The translations under genes and the position numbers were made by a program. Below are positions 48,804 to 57,063 of a stretch of DNA of 64,000 nt, piece by piece (the first letter of the stretch is position 1; every line of letters begins with the position of its first letter). Under the pieces are notes generated by a model that saw nothing but the letters and a program-made list of their open reading frames with translations, was not told the origin of the DNA and did not search any database. This DNA is from Arthrobacter sp. EPSL27 (GTDB lineage Bacteria > Actinomycetota > Actinomycetes > Actinomycetales > Micrococcaceae): contig NZ_LNUT01000005.1 of NCBI RefSeq assembly GCF_001512305.1, positions 965,774-1,029,773 of the forward strand, in the 5' to 3' direction.

Positions 48804-49463
48804 CTACCCGCCCGCGCGGCGGGTGAAGACCAAGTGGACCACGCCGCTCGGCGACGGGGTCGCTTCAATTTCGTAGCGTTCTTCCAGTCCTTCCAGCCCG
48901 TCCCACAGCCGTTCGCCGCGGCCCAGGATGATCGGCACCAGCACCACGTGCATGTGGTCGATCAGGTCGGCCTCGAGGAACTGCCGGATGGTGCTGGCGC
49001 CGCCGCCAATCCGCACGTCCGCATCCCCGGCCAAAGCGCGGGCCTGCTCCAGCGCGGCGGCGGCCGCGGCGGCCACGAAGTGGAAGGTGGTTCCGCCTGC
49101 CATTTCCAGGACCGGCCGGGGGTGGTGCGTCAGCACCACGACGGGCGTGTGGAAGACCGGGTTGTCGCCCCACCACCCCTTCCACTCCTCGTCCTCCCAG
49201 GGGCCGCGCTGCGGGCCGAACTTGTTGCGGCCCATGATCTCCACGCCGATCCCGCGCCCCCATTGGCTGGCGAACGCCTCGTCCACGCCGCGGGATCCCG
49301 CCGTCTCCCCGTGGAGGCCCATATCGCGGAAGGTGAGCGTTTCAAACGCCCACTCCATCAGCCGTGAGCCGGCATGGCCGAACGGGGCGTCGAGGCTCTG
49401 GCCTTCGCCGGTGCCGTAGCCGTCGAGGGAGACTGAGAAGTTGTGCACGCGGACGAGGGACAT
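48804..49463 (-). CDS. Dihydrofolate reductase / RibD C-terminal domain family protein
   Basis: A 219-residue NADPH-binding fold of the RibD/DHFR-like family: NFSVSLDGYGTGEGQS at the start, IMGRNKFGPQRG, PVVVLTHHPRPVLEM, and the nucleotide segment VRIGGGASTIRQFLEADLIDHMHVVLVPIILGRGERLWDG split across the middle. Such stand-alone copies are usually of unknown substrate. ATG 49463 has AGGAG five bases upstream. Confidence 0.87.
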   Translation of the reverse strand: MSLVRVHNFSVSLDGYGTGEGQSLDAPFGHAGSRLMEWAFETLTFRDMGLHGETAGSRGVDEAFASQWGRGIGVEIMGRNKFGPQRGPWEDEEWKGWWGDNPVFHTPVVVLTHHPRPVLEMAGGTTFHFVAAAAAAALEQARALAGDADVRIGGGASTIRQFLEADLIDHMHVVLVPIILGRGERLWDGLEGLEERYEIEATPSPSGVVHLVFTRRAGG

Positions 49464-49585
49464 GTCATCTCCTGAAGTGCTGGTCATTCGCAATCACTGG
49501 ATGTGTCGGCGCTGGTCCGGGAGTGAGCCCGGGTGAACCCTGTGCTGGACCGGCAGGATCATTCTGCCGCAATTTCCGGTGATGT

Positions 49586-49620
49586 CGAGGCCCCGGCGCC
49601 ACCACGACGCCAGGGCCTCG
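49586..49620 (-). terminator. Terminator behind the secreted-protein gene
   Basis: CGAGGCCCCGGCG pairs with CGCCAGGGCCTCG (one mismatch) around a short loop. It lies 17 bases behind the stop at 49637 on the minus strand. Confidence 0.75.
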
Positions 49621-49636
49621 TCAGGTGCAACGGCAG

Positions 49637-50131
49637 TTAACTGAGCCGCGCGCAGATGTCCACGGCTTTACCCGCGGTGGCGTCCACGGATTTCACGTTG
49701 TTGGTTATGGGCGAGTCAATGGTGAGCACCAACCGTCCGGTGTACTGGTAGGCCCCGGGCCCCTCGGGCCTGTCTCCGGAGAAGTAGACATAGCCGTTGT
49801 GTCCGGTGGCGGTGAACGTCCACGTTCCGTCCGCATTCTGGGTGTACTTGCTCACGGAACCGGACGTCTTCACCGTGTACGTCTTCCCGGTGCTCATGTT
49901 GATCCAGGTGAGGACCACTCCCGTACCGACCTGAAAGAAGTCGCCGTTACTGAAGTCGATCTGCCTGATGTTGCCGCCCTCGGCTGCGAGGCCGAGATCA
50001 AATGTTTTGCACGACTCCGAGGCCGGAATGATGACATCGGGCTCGACTGCTGCACTCGCGGGCGAAGCGGCCAGAAGAACGGCTGCTGTTGCAGCGAGCG
50101 GCGCGAACCAACGGGACTGTTTTCCAAACAT
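49637..50131 (-). CDS. Secreted protein of unknown function
   Basis: A 164-residue protein with a clear Sec signal peptide (basic MFGKQSRWF, hydrophobic LAATAAVLLAA, cleavage after SPASA). The mature part begins with ESCKTFDLGLA and is predicted all-beta, with GYVYFSGDRPEGPGAYQYTGRLVL in the middle and a second Cys at the end (VDICARLS), probably a disulfide. I recognise no family beyond general actinobacterial secreted proteins. ATG 50131 has GGAG six bases upstream. Confidence 0.75.
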   Translation of the reverse strand: MFGKQSRWFAPLAATAAVLLAASPASAAVEPDVIIPASESCKTFDLGLAAEGGNIRQIDFSNGDFFQVGTGVVLTWINMSTGKTYTVKTSGSVSKYTQNADGTWTFTATGHNGYVYFSGDRPEGPGAYQYTGRLVLTIDSPITNNVKSVDATAGKAVDICARLS

Positions 50132-50458
50132 GTGGATCTCCTCATTTTTACGTCGATGCGCATCACCCGGACGGGCGGACTCCATGCGCAGATAGTCACG
50201 GGTGCACCCTGACGGCGGCACTTCCGTGCCGTCCAACGCGGGGCCGGAGTGGAGGCTCCGGCGCCCTCAGCAGACGGTACTAAGGCCCCTTAGCTTCCGC
50301 CCGAGTACCCGGTACTCGAATTCGAGCGCCCGGATACCCGCGGCCAAAGGCCGTTTACATCCGGGCCGCCGAGGGCCACAATAGGTCCCGCGCAGCCACT
50401 GCCTCAGCAGCGCGTTGCCCATCCGTCCGGCCACGCCGCCACGTCTTGAGGGGCTGCC
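50132..50458. promoter_or_regulatory. Divergent control region with clustered palindromes
   Basis: No gene. Perfect or near-perfect palindromes lie side by side: CTAAGG-CC-CCTTAG (50280-50293), CGAGTAC-CCG-GTACTCG (50302-50318) and TCGAATTCGA (50316-50325). They sit between the divergent secreted-protein and aminotransferase genes and may bind one or more regulators. Confidence 0.55.
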
Positions 50459-51709
50459 ATGAGCAGAGATTCTTCGCCATCCCGGAGCGATGCATCGACC
50501 GTCCCGCCCGGCATCTCCCGGCGCGCCGCCACCCTCGCCTCCGTCCCCTCGCAGCAGCGGATCAACACCTTCCTCCGCGACTCTGTCTACGCCCGGCGCC
50601 AGCACGTCCCGGGGATCTGCGATCTGGCCCTGGGCAACCCGCACCAGATGCCGCAGGCGGCCTACGTCGAGGCGCTGGCCGACGCGCTGCGGCCCCGGAA
50701 CGAACGCTGGTTCGCCTACAAGACCAACGAGCCGGAGGCGCAGGCCGCGGCGGCGGCGTCCCTGCAGCGCCTGCTGGGCATGCCGTTCGAGCCGGCGGAC
50801 ATCCACCTCACCACAGGCGGCTTCACCGCGATCCCGCTGGCGCTGAAGGCCGTGGCCGATCCGGGCGACGAGGTCATCTTCACCCTGCCGCCGTGGTTCT
50901 TCTACGAGCCGCTGGTGCTGGAGGCCGGGCTGGTGCCGGTCAAGATCCGCTGCGACGCGGACACGTTCGACGTCGACCTCGCGGCACTGGGGGCGGCCAT
51001 CACCCCGCGCACCCGGGTGGTGATCGTCAACACGCCCAACAACCCCACCGGCCGGATCTACCCGCCGTCGCTGATGAAGGATCTGGCGGCCATGCTGGAG
51101 GGCGCCTCGCGCAGCAACGGGCGGCGGGTGTACCTGCTCTCGGACGAGCCGTACAACCGGATTGTCTACGACGGCGCCCGCTTCCACAGCCCCGCCGAGT
51201 ACTATCCGTACACGCTCCTGGCCTACTCGTACGGGAAGACCCATCTGGCGCCCGGGCAGCGCATCGGGTACCTGGCGCTGCCGCCCACCATGCCGGACCG
51301 CGGCCCGCTGCGGGACGCGGTCAGCGCCCTGCAGATGTCCATGGGCTGGATCTACCCCAACGCCCTCCTGCAGTACGCGCTGCCGCGGCTGGAACAGTTC
51401 TCCATCGACGTCGGGCAGCTGCAGCACAAGCGCGACCTCATGGTGGACGCCCTGACGGGCCTGGGCTACAAGGTGACGCGGCCGGAGGGGGCGTTCTACC
51501 TGTTTGTCCGCACCCCGGCCGGCGACGATGAGGAGTTTACCGCCGCCCTCGCGGACCGGGACGTGTTTGTGCTGCCGGGCACCCTGTTCGAGACCCCGGG
51601 CTATTTCCGGATCTCGCTCACAGCCAGCGAGGACATGATCCGGCGCGCCCTGCCGGTCTTCGCCGCGGCCATCCAGCGGACGGGAGGGACGACGGCGGCG
51701 GCACCCTAG
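50459..51709 (+). CDS. Class I/II pyridoxal-phosphate aminotransferase
   Basis: Fold-type I aminotransferase of 416 residues. Seen: VNTPNNPTGRIY, LLSDEPYNRIVYDG, and the PLP lysine in AYSYGKTHLAPGQRIGY (this last context with Thr-His after Lys is unusual for standard aspartate aminotransferases). The C-terminal Arg region is PGYFRISLTAS. Substrate unknown. GAGGGG lies six bases before ATG 50459. Its stop codon overlaps that of the converging TetR gene. Confidence 0.88.
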   Translation: MSRDSSPSRSDASTVPPGISRRAATLASVPSQQRINTFLRDSVYARRQHVPGICDLALGNPHQMPQAAYVEALADALRPRNERWFAYKTNEPEAQAAAAASLQRLLGMPFEPADIHLTTGGFTAIPLALKAVADPGDEVIFTLPPWFFYEPLVLEAGLVPVKIRCDADTFDVDLAALGAAITPRTRVVIVNTPNNPTGRIYPPSLMKDLAAMLEGASRSNGRRVYLLSDEPYNRIVYDGARFHSPAEYYPYTLLAYSYGKTHLAPGQRIGYLALPPTMPDRGPLRDAVSALQMSMGWIYPNALLQYALPRLEQFSIDVGQLQHKRDLMVDALTGLGYKVTRPEGAFYLFVRTPAGDDEEFTAALADRDVFVLPGTLFETPGYFRISLTASEDMIRRALPVFAAAIQRTGGTTAAAP

Positions 51710-52320
51710 GCGAGCGCTGCCGCCAGCGCCTTGGCAATCCACGCACGGTAGGCCGGAACGGACCAGCCGGCGTCGTGCACCAGGGCACGGTAGGCCTGCG
51801 GGTGCCCCAGCGACCAGATGGCGGCGGCCCCCTCGGCGTCGGACAGCCCGGAGCTGAGCCCGCCGCGGGCCCGCACAGCGGCGGCGGCCTCCTCATAGCG
51901 CCGGAGCCGCTGCTGCGCCCGGTCCACCTCCAGCCGTGCCGCCGTCTGGTCCACGGCCGCGGCCTGGCTGATGACGGCGTTGATCCCGGCGGTGCGCGGG
52001 TGGACCTCGGCAAACCAGTCCGCCAGCACGTCCACCAGGGCGCTGAAGTCGGCGGCCTGGCGCGTGCGCTCCCGCATGAAGTCCAGCACGCCCGCCGGGG
52101 CGCCGGGCCCCGCGGCGGCGCGGTCCAGCACGGCCGAGAGCAGGGCCGCCTTGTTGCCCACCGAGTTGTACACCGTCTGGACGGCCACGCCGCTCTCCGC
52201 GGCAATCCCGTCGATGGTGGTGCGGACGTAGCCGTCGGCGGCGAACATCCGCCCGGCCGCTTCGACGATCACGTCCCGGGTGCCGGCTGCCTGGACCGTT
52301 CTCCGCGTGGTTTTGACCAT
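51706..52320 (-). CDS. TetR family transcriptional regulator
   Basis: Repressor of 204 residues. The TetR DNA-binding helices are RDVIVEAAGRMFAADGYVRTTIDGIAAESGVAVQTVYNSVGNKAALLSAVL. The C-terminal ligand domain is Ala-rich and unlike anything I know. It is divergent from the flavoprotein gene with an obvious palindromic operator between, so it probably controls itself and that gene. Confidence 0.9.
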   Translation of the reverse strand: MVKTTRRTVQAAGTRDVIVEAAGRMFAADGYVRTTIDGIAAESGVAVQTVYNSVGNKAALLSAVLDRAAAGPGAPAGVLDFMRERTRQAADFSALVDVLADWFAEVHPRTAGINAVISQAAAVDQTAARLEVDRAQQRLRRYEEAAAAVRARGGLSSGLSDAEGAAAIWSLGHPQAYRALVHDAGWSVPAYRAWIAKALAAALA

Positions 52321-52339
52321 GAATTTAGACTATCGCTCC

Positions 52340-52366
52340 ACTCAGTAGAACGGTATTCTAGTGAGT
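52340..52366. promoter_or_regulatory. Predicted TetR operator
   Basis: ACTCA-G-TAGAA, five bases, TTCTA-G-TGAGT: a 27-base inverted repeat broken only at the sixth position of each arm and the centre. It lies 20 bases upstream of the TetR start and 35 bases upstream of the flavoprotein start. Confidence 0.8.
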
Positions 52367-52400
52367 AGGACGTCGGAGGGCTCGCACGAAGGAGCAGGCC

Positions 52401-53570
52401 ATGAACCAGAACAGTCGGCAGCTGGATGCCGCAGTGATCGGAGCCGGCCAGGCAGGCCTGGCCGCCGGGTACCACCTGGCCCGGACCAGTCTGCGGTTCG
52501 AGATCCTGGACGGCGCCCCGCGGGTGGGCGACGCCTGGCGCCACCGCTGGGATTCCCTGGAGCTGTTCACCCCGGCCCAGCACGATGGCCTCCCCCGCCT
52601 GCCCTTCCCGGCGCCGCGGAACACGTTCCCGGGCAAGGAGGCGTTCGCGGACTACCTCGAGGACTACGCGGAGCATTTCAGGCTGCCGGTGCGGACCGGG
52701 GTCCGGGTGGAGCGCGTCAGCCGGGCCGGGGGCAGCTTCGCTGTTGAGACCGCGTCCGGCACGGTACTGGCCCGAAACGTCATTGTGGCGGCCGGAGCCA
52801 ATGCGCTCCCCCGCATCCCGGGCGCCGCAGCCGGGCTGGACCCCGCCATCCGCCAGCTCCACAGTTCGCAATACCGCAGCCCGGCCGAGATCCCCGACGG
52901 CGACGTGCTGGTGGTGGGTGCCGGAACCTCCGGCTCTGAAATCGCTCTGGAGCTGGCCGGCACCCGCCGGGTGCTCCTGTCCGGCCGGCCCACCCCGCAC
53001 ATTCCCGATCCCCTGCTCCGCTACACCGGCGGGGTCTACTGGCGGTTCATCCACTCGGTTCTGACCCTGAGCACGCCGGTGGGGCGCAAGGTGGCCGCGG
53101 ACTTCCACCGGCGCGGCGCACCCCTGATCCGGATCTCCCCGAAGGACCTGGACCGCGCGGGGGTGGAGCGTGTGCCCCGGATGACCGGAACCGCGGACGG
53201 CCAGCCCGTGTTCGACGGCGGCAGCTCCGCCGCCGTGCGGACCGTCATCTGGGCGACCGGCTACCTCCCGGACCTGGGCTGGATCGACGGGCTGGAGCTG
53301 GCGCCGTCGGGCTGGCCGCTGACCCGGCGGGGCGCCGCGCCCGGGACGCCGGGGCTGTTCTTCGTGGGCATGCCCTTCCAGTACGCGCTCACCTCGGGCC
53401 TGATCGGCGGCGTGGATCGGGACGCGGCATACGTGGTTCGGCAGCTGGCGCGGCGCGTCCCGGCCCCCTCAGTAGTTGCGCCGGTGTTTCAGCCGCGGGA
53501 TGGTGACAGCGAACACCAGGGCGGCGGCGAAGCCCAGCGCGCCGGTGGCGGCCACGCCGGCCCCCAGTGA
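52401..53570 (+). CDS. Flavin-containing monooxygenase-like oxidoreductase (CzcO/YhiN-type)
   Basis: FAD/NADPH enzyme of 389 residues. FAD motif VIGAGQAGLAAGYHLA at residues 14-29; FMO-type HRWDSLELFTPAQ; NADPH motif VVGAGTSGSEIALELAG near residue 170; and TVIWATGYLPDLGW. AAGGAG is well placed before ATG 52401. Substrate unknown; the divergent TetR and shared operator suggest induction by a xenobiotic. The last 33 codons read through the 3' end of the converging MFS gene and look unlike family ends. Confidence 0.87.
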   Translation: MNQNSRQLDAAVIGAGQAGLAAGYHLARTSLRFEILDGAPRVGDAWRHRWDSLELFTPAQHDGLPRLPFPAPRNTFPGKEAFADYLEDYAEHFRLPVRTGVRVERVSRAGGSFAVETASGTVLARNVIVAAGANALPRIPGAAAGLDPAIRQLHSSQYRSPAEIPDGDVLVVGAGTSGSEIALELAGTRRVLLSGRPTPHIPDPLLRYTGGVYWRFIHSVLTLSTPVGRKVAADFHRRGAPLIRISPKDLDRAGVERVPRMTGTADGQPVFDGGSSAAVRTVIWATGYLPDLGWIDGLELAPSGWPLTRRGAAPGTPGLFFVGMPFQYALTSGLIGGVDRDAAYVVRQLARRVPAPSVVAPVFQPRDGDSEHQGGGEAQRAGGGHAGPQ

Positions 53571-54683
53571 CGCCGCGGCGGTGACGCCGGAGAGCAGCAC
53601 CGGGCCGCCGGTGGCCCCGGCGTCGGCCATGAACCGCCAGATGCCCAGGAACTGGCCGCGGCCGTTGTCGGGTGAGAAGTCGGCGCCCAGCGTCATGTTC
53701 AGGCCCGAGCTGATGCCGTTGCCGAAGCCGATCAGCAGTGCCGCGAGCAGCAGCCCCACGAAGCCGGCGCTCAGCGGGATCAGCAGCATGGCCGTGCCCA
53801 TAATGAGGGTGGACGGGATGGCTACCCATTGCCGGCCCTTGCGGTCCATCAGCTTCCCGGCCGGGTAGAACACCAGCATGTCGATGGCGCCGGAGAGCCC
53901 GTAGATCAGCGATGCCTGTGTTGCATCCATGCTGAGGTGCTCGGCCCAGAGCGGGATCACCACCTGCCGGGAAGCCCGCAGCGCACTTAGGAGCAGAACG
54001 CCCACACCCACGCTGAGGAACACCCCGGCGTGGGACACGGCCACGCTGCGCAGCGTCGCTTGCTGGGCGGGGACGCCCTCCTCGGGTGCGGGGGCGGCCA
54101 CCAGGTCCGGGATGCGGACGGAGACGACGGCGGCCGCGGCCATCGCGGCGACGCCCACCCAGTAGGCGCCGGTGATGCCGGCCACCTGCATCGCGGCGGC
54201 GCCGATGAAGGGGCCAAGGAAGATGCCAATCCGGTTTACACCGCCGAGGGTGGACAGCGCCCGGGCCCGCAGGAGAACCGGCACCGCCTCGGTGAGGTAT
54301 TTCTGACGGGCCAGGCTGAAGACACTCGCGGCCATGCCCACCACCAGCATCGCCGCAGCAAGCAGCCACAGCCCGCCGGGGACCAGCGGTGACAGGGCCG
54401 CGGCGGCCAGGGCGAGGGCGCTGGCGGCCGCGGCGCCGACGATCGCCCAGCGTTCTCCGAACTTCAGCGTGATGAGGGAGGCGGGCAGGTTGAAGAACCA
54501 GGAGCCCAGGCCGATCAGGGTAACCACCAGGGCGGCGACGGCCACGGAGGCGCCGAGGTCGCGGGCGGTCAGTGCCACCACGGGCAGGATGGCGCCCTCG
54601 CCGATGCTGAATAGCAGGGCCGGGCCAAACGCGGGGACGGCGATGCTGCGGAGGCTGAACGGCGCGGTGCTGGTGGTGGTCAT
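53469..54683 (-). CDS. MFS transporter
   Basis: Major facilitator of 404 residues with twelve helices. The loop DRKGRQWVAIPS (with ...GKLM before it) is the usual 8-9 loop; RQKYLTEAVPVLLRARALSTLGGVNRIGIFLGPFIGA is the 4-5 region split across helices. Substrate unknown. ATG 54683 lies seven bases behind TAGGAT, arguing for a leaderless start; ATG 54692 is close by. The 3' end overlaps the converging flavoprotein gene by 102 bases. Confidence 0.85.
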   Translation of the reverse strand: MTTTSTAPFSLRSIAVPAFGPALLFSIGEGAILPVVALTARDLGASVAVAALVVTLIGLGSWFFNLPASLITLKFGERWAIVGAAAASALALAAAALSPLVPGGLWLLAAAMLVVGMAASVFSLARQKYLTEAVPVLLRARALSTLGGVNRIGIFLGPFIGAAAMQVAGITGAYWVGVAAMAAAAVVSVRIPDLVAAPAPEEGVPAQQATLRSVAVSHAGVFLSVGVGVLLLSALRASRQVVIPLWAEHLSMDATQASLIYGLSGAIDMLVFYPAGKLMDRKGRQWVAIPSTLIMGTAMLLIPLSAGFVGLLLAALLIGFGNGISSGLNMTLGADFSPDNGRGQFLGIWRFMADAGATGGPVLLSGVTAAASLGAGVAATGALGFAAALVFAVTIPRLKHRRNY

Positions 54684-54720
54684 CCCCTTCATCCTAGGGT
54701 CCACCCGGTGGCCCGCCGGC

Positions 54721-55455
54721 TCAGGCGTCGAAGTGCGTGCGGACTTCCTCTGCGGTGAGGTTCCGTAGCACGTCGGCGGCGACATCCCGGAGCTTCTGAT
54801 TCCGGTTGCTGGACACCCGGGTGAGGATGGCCATGGCTTCCTCCTGGGAGCAGCGGTTCTGTGCCATCACCACGCCGCAAGCCAGGTCGATCGAGGTGCG
54901 GTGCTCCATGGCCGCCTGCAGGTCCTCGGCCCGGGACTGAGCGGTCCCAATCCGGACGGCGAGGCGAAGGGACCGTTCGGCAAGGTCGGCGAACCCGGCA
55001 GCCTCGACGATGATGTCCTCGGTGAACAGGCCGGTGTCGGGCGCAAAGAAGTTCAGGGCCGCGGACGCGTCGTCGCCGATTTCCAGGGGCACGCCGAGAG
55101 TGCTGCGGACGCCCTGGGCCGCGAGCTGGAGCTGGTACTCGGGCCAGCGCGGATCGGTATCGACGTCCGCCAGCAGCACCACGGAGCGGGTCCGCAGGGC
55201 TTCGATGCACGGACCGTCGCCGAGGTGCTGCTCGATGCGGTCCAGGATGACGGCCCGGGGGCTGCTCCCGGCCACGGTGGTGATCTTCTTCCGCCGCTGC
55301 AGCGTCACGCCGCATTCGATCCCCGCGCCGGCGGCCCGGCTGAGCATGGCCGCCGAGAATTCGGCGAGGCGGCCGAGAAAATCCTCGACGTTCTCCGTTC
55401 CCATCAGGAGGTCCTGCAGCTGCAGGGCGGCGTCATCCCCGAGGTTGTTGGTCAT
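54721..55455 (-). CDS. GAF-ANTAR regulatory protein
   Basis: Protein of 244 residues. A GAF sensor domain covers about residues 25-165 (GDGPCIEALRTRSVVLLADVDTDPRWPEY, GVRSTLGVPLEIGD), and an ANTAR RNA-binding domain covers about 180-240 (HRTSIDLACGVVMAQNRCSQEEAMAILTRVSSN). ANTAR proteins antiterminate transcription by binding paired hexaloop hairpins. No such target is obvious beside the gene. It ends 38 bases before the MFS gene on the same strand. Confidence 0.92.
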   Translation of the reverse strand: MTNNLGDDAALQLQDLLMGTENVEDFLGRLAEFSAAMLSRAAGAGIECGVTLQRRKKITTVAGSSPRAVILDRIEQHLGDGPCIEALRTRSVVLLADVDTDPRWPEYQLQLAAQGVRSTLGVPLEIGDDASAALNFFAPDTGLFTEDIIVEAAGFADLAERSLRLAVRIGTAQSRAEDLQAAMEHRTSIDLACGVVMAQNRCSQEEAMAILTRVSSNRNQKLRDVAADVLRNLTAEEVRTHFDA

Positions 55456-55510
55456 GCCTAAATCTAAGCCGGTCCCCGGCGAGAGACAACTTGTTTACCC
55501 CGCCCCACCG

Positions 55511-56944
55511 TTAGACGTAGCCGTCCACAATTGCGGCGGCGATCTCACGGTACGCACGCCTCGTCTCCGGGCGGAGCACATCGAGGGTGACCAGGTCGCC
55601 GTCGGCCACGCCGCGGTCATGCGGTACGGCAATCAGCTGGCGGCAGATACCGGCAAGGTGGTCTTCGATCGCGTCCTTGTCGACCCGTGAGGAGACCTCA
55701 TCCTTGTCGGTGATGACCACAATGGCGTTGCGGGCGAGTTCCTCGTACCCGTGGTCGGCCAGCCAGTGCAGGGTGCTGCGGGCCCGTTTGGCGCCGCTGA
55801 CGGCGTAGCCCGCGGCGATGATCAGGTTGTCCGCGGACTGCAGGATGCCCTTCATCGCATTGTGGGTCACCCCAGTGCCGCAGTCGGTCAGGGCAACTGA
55901 GTAATATCCGGAGATGAGCTTCCGGATCCGCAGGTACTCCTCGGCCGTCAGGGAATCGGAGACTTCGGGGTCCTGCTCCCCGGCGATCAGGTGCAGCCGG
56001 CCGGCGTGGTGCATGTAGCGGGCCAAAGCCGTGAGGGAATCGATGGATTCAATGTTCCTCAGCAGGTCAGTGATGGTACGGGGGCTCTGCTGCTGGTAGA
56101 TGCCCTCGCCAAGAGCACGTTCCACCAGATCGCCGGAGTCCGGATTCGCGTCGATCGCGCACGGCGGATCGCCGCGGAACTCGGCCAGGGTGAGGCCCAC
56201 CCCGACCGTCGTTGACGTCTTGCCGATGCCGCCCTTGAGGCTCAGGACAGCGGTGTTGTAGCTGCCCTGGAGTTGGCGAGAGATGCGGCGGGCAAGTTCG
56301 TCCTCTTCGCGTTGCCGGGCGCTGGGACCCAGGTTTACCCCGCCGCCGGTCAGCGTGTAGATCGCTCCCCGAAGGCCTCCGACAGGCCGGGGCTTCTGCT
56401 CGCGGACGAAAAGACCCGGGGAATTGATGAAATCGGGGGTCGGCGCGGTCAGTGCCGCTGCCCGGCTGGCGGAACGGGCCGCCCGGCCCGGGAGTGCGGG
56501 CACGGCGGGGGCACTTTCGGGCACCGCCGGCACCGCGGATCGACGCGTTGGGACCACGGAACTGTCGACGGCGGCCGTCCCTTCATCCGGGACCTCAGGG
56601 TCCTGCTGGGCGGGATTGGACGGAGCCGGCGCCGGCGCGGCCACCGTCGGCGGGGACACCGGCTGGTGCGGCGCTGTCGGCACCTGCCGGATCACGGGGT
56701 TTGCGCCAGTGGCGGCTTTCCGTTCGTCCGCCGCCTCGGCGGCTTCCGCCCAGGAATTGCGGCGCAACGGACGCGCGGTCCTGTTGCCCGCTGTGGTGTC
56801 GGCGACGTCGGAGGGTGTGATCGGCATGGTTCCTGTCCGGGCGTCGGAATCGCCGCCCCGGCGGCGGTCGCGCCGGCGCCGGAGTTCGGGTTGCTCTGCC
56901 TCTGTGGCAGCGTTGACTGTGTTGTTGTCCACCGGATCGGGCAT
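55511..56944 (-). CDS. ParA/MinD-like ATPase with long disordered N-terminus
   Basis: Protein of 477 residues. The first 200 are Pro/Ala/Arg-rich and probably disordered. The C-terminal 270 form a P-loop ATPase with deviant Walker A KGGIGKTSTTVGVGLTLAE and AIDANPDSGDLVERALG, similar to the EspI-like MinD/ParA proteins linked to type VII secretion. No ESX core gene (EccC, WXG100) is in the window, so a partner cannot be named. Confidence 0.82.
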   Translation of the reverse strand: MPDPVDNNTVNAATEAEQPELRRRRDRRRGGDSDARTGTMPITPSDVADTTAGNRTARPLRRNSWAEAAEAADERKAATGANPVIRQVPTAPHQPVSPPTVAAPAPAPSNPAQQDPEVPDEGTAAVDSSVVPTRRSAVPAVPESAPAVPALPGRAARSASRAAALTAPTPDFINSPGLFVREQKPRPVGGLRGAIYTLTGGGVNLGPSARQREEDELARRISRQLQGSYNTAVLSLKGGIGKTSTTVGVGLTLAEFRGDPPCAIDANPDSGDLVERALGEGIYQQQSPRTITDLLRNIESIDSLTALARYMHHAGRLHLIAGEQDPEVSDSLTAEEYLRIRKLISGYYSVALTDCGTGVTHNAMKGILQSADNLIIAAGYAVSGAKRARSTLHWLADHGYEELARNAIVVITDKDEVSSRVDKDAIEDHLAGICRQLIAVPHDRGVADGDLVTLDVLRPETRRAYREIAAAIVDGYV

Positions 56945-57063
56945 ATTGGTCCCCCCTGGGACTCACAGCACAGGCGGCTGCGGTGCTCGTTTGAATTGGT
57001 CCAAACCGCAATTCTAGGGGCAGTCGTGAGTACCCTTACCATTGACCGCCCCAAGCCGCGGAC

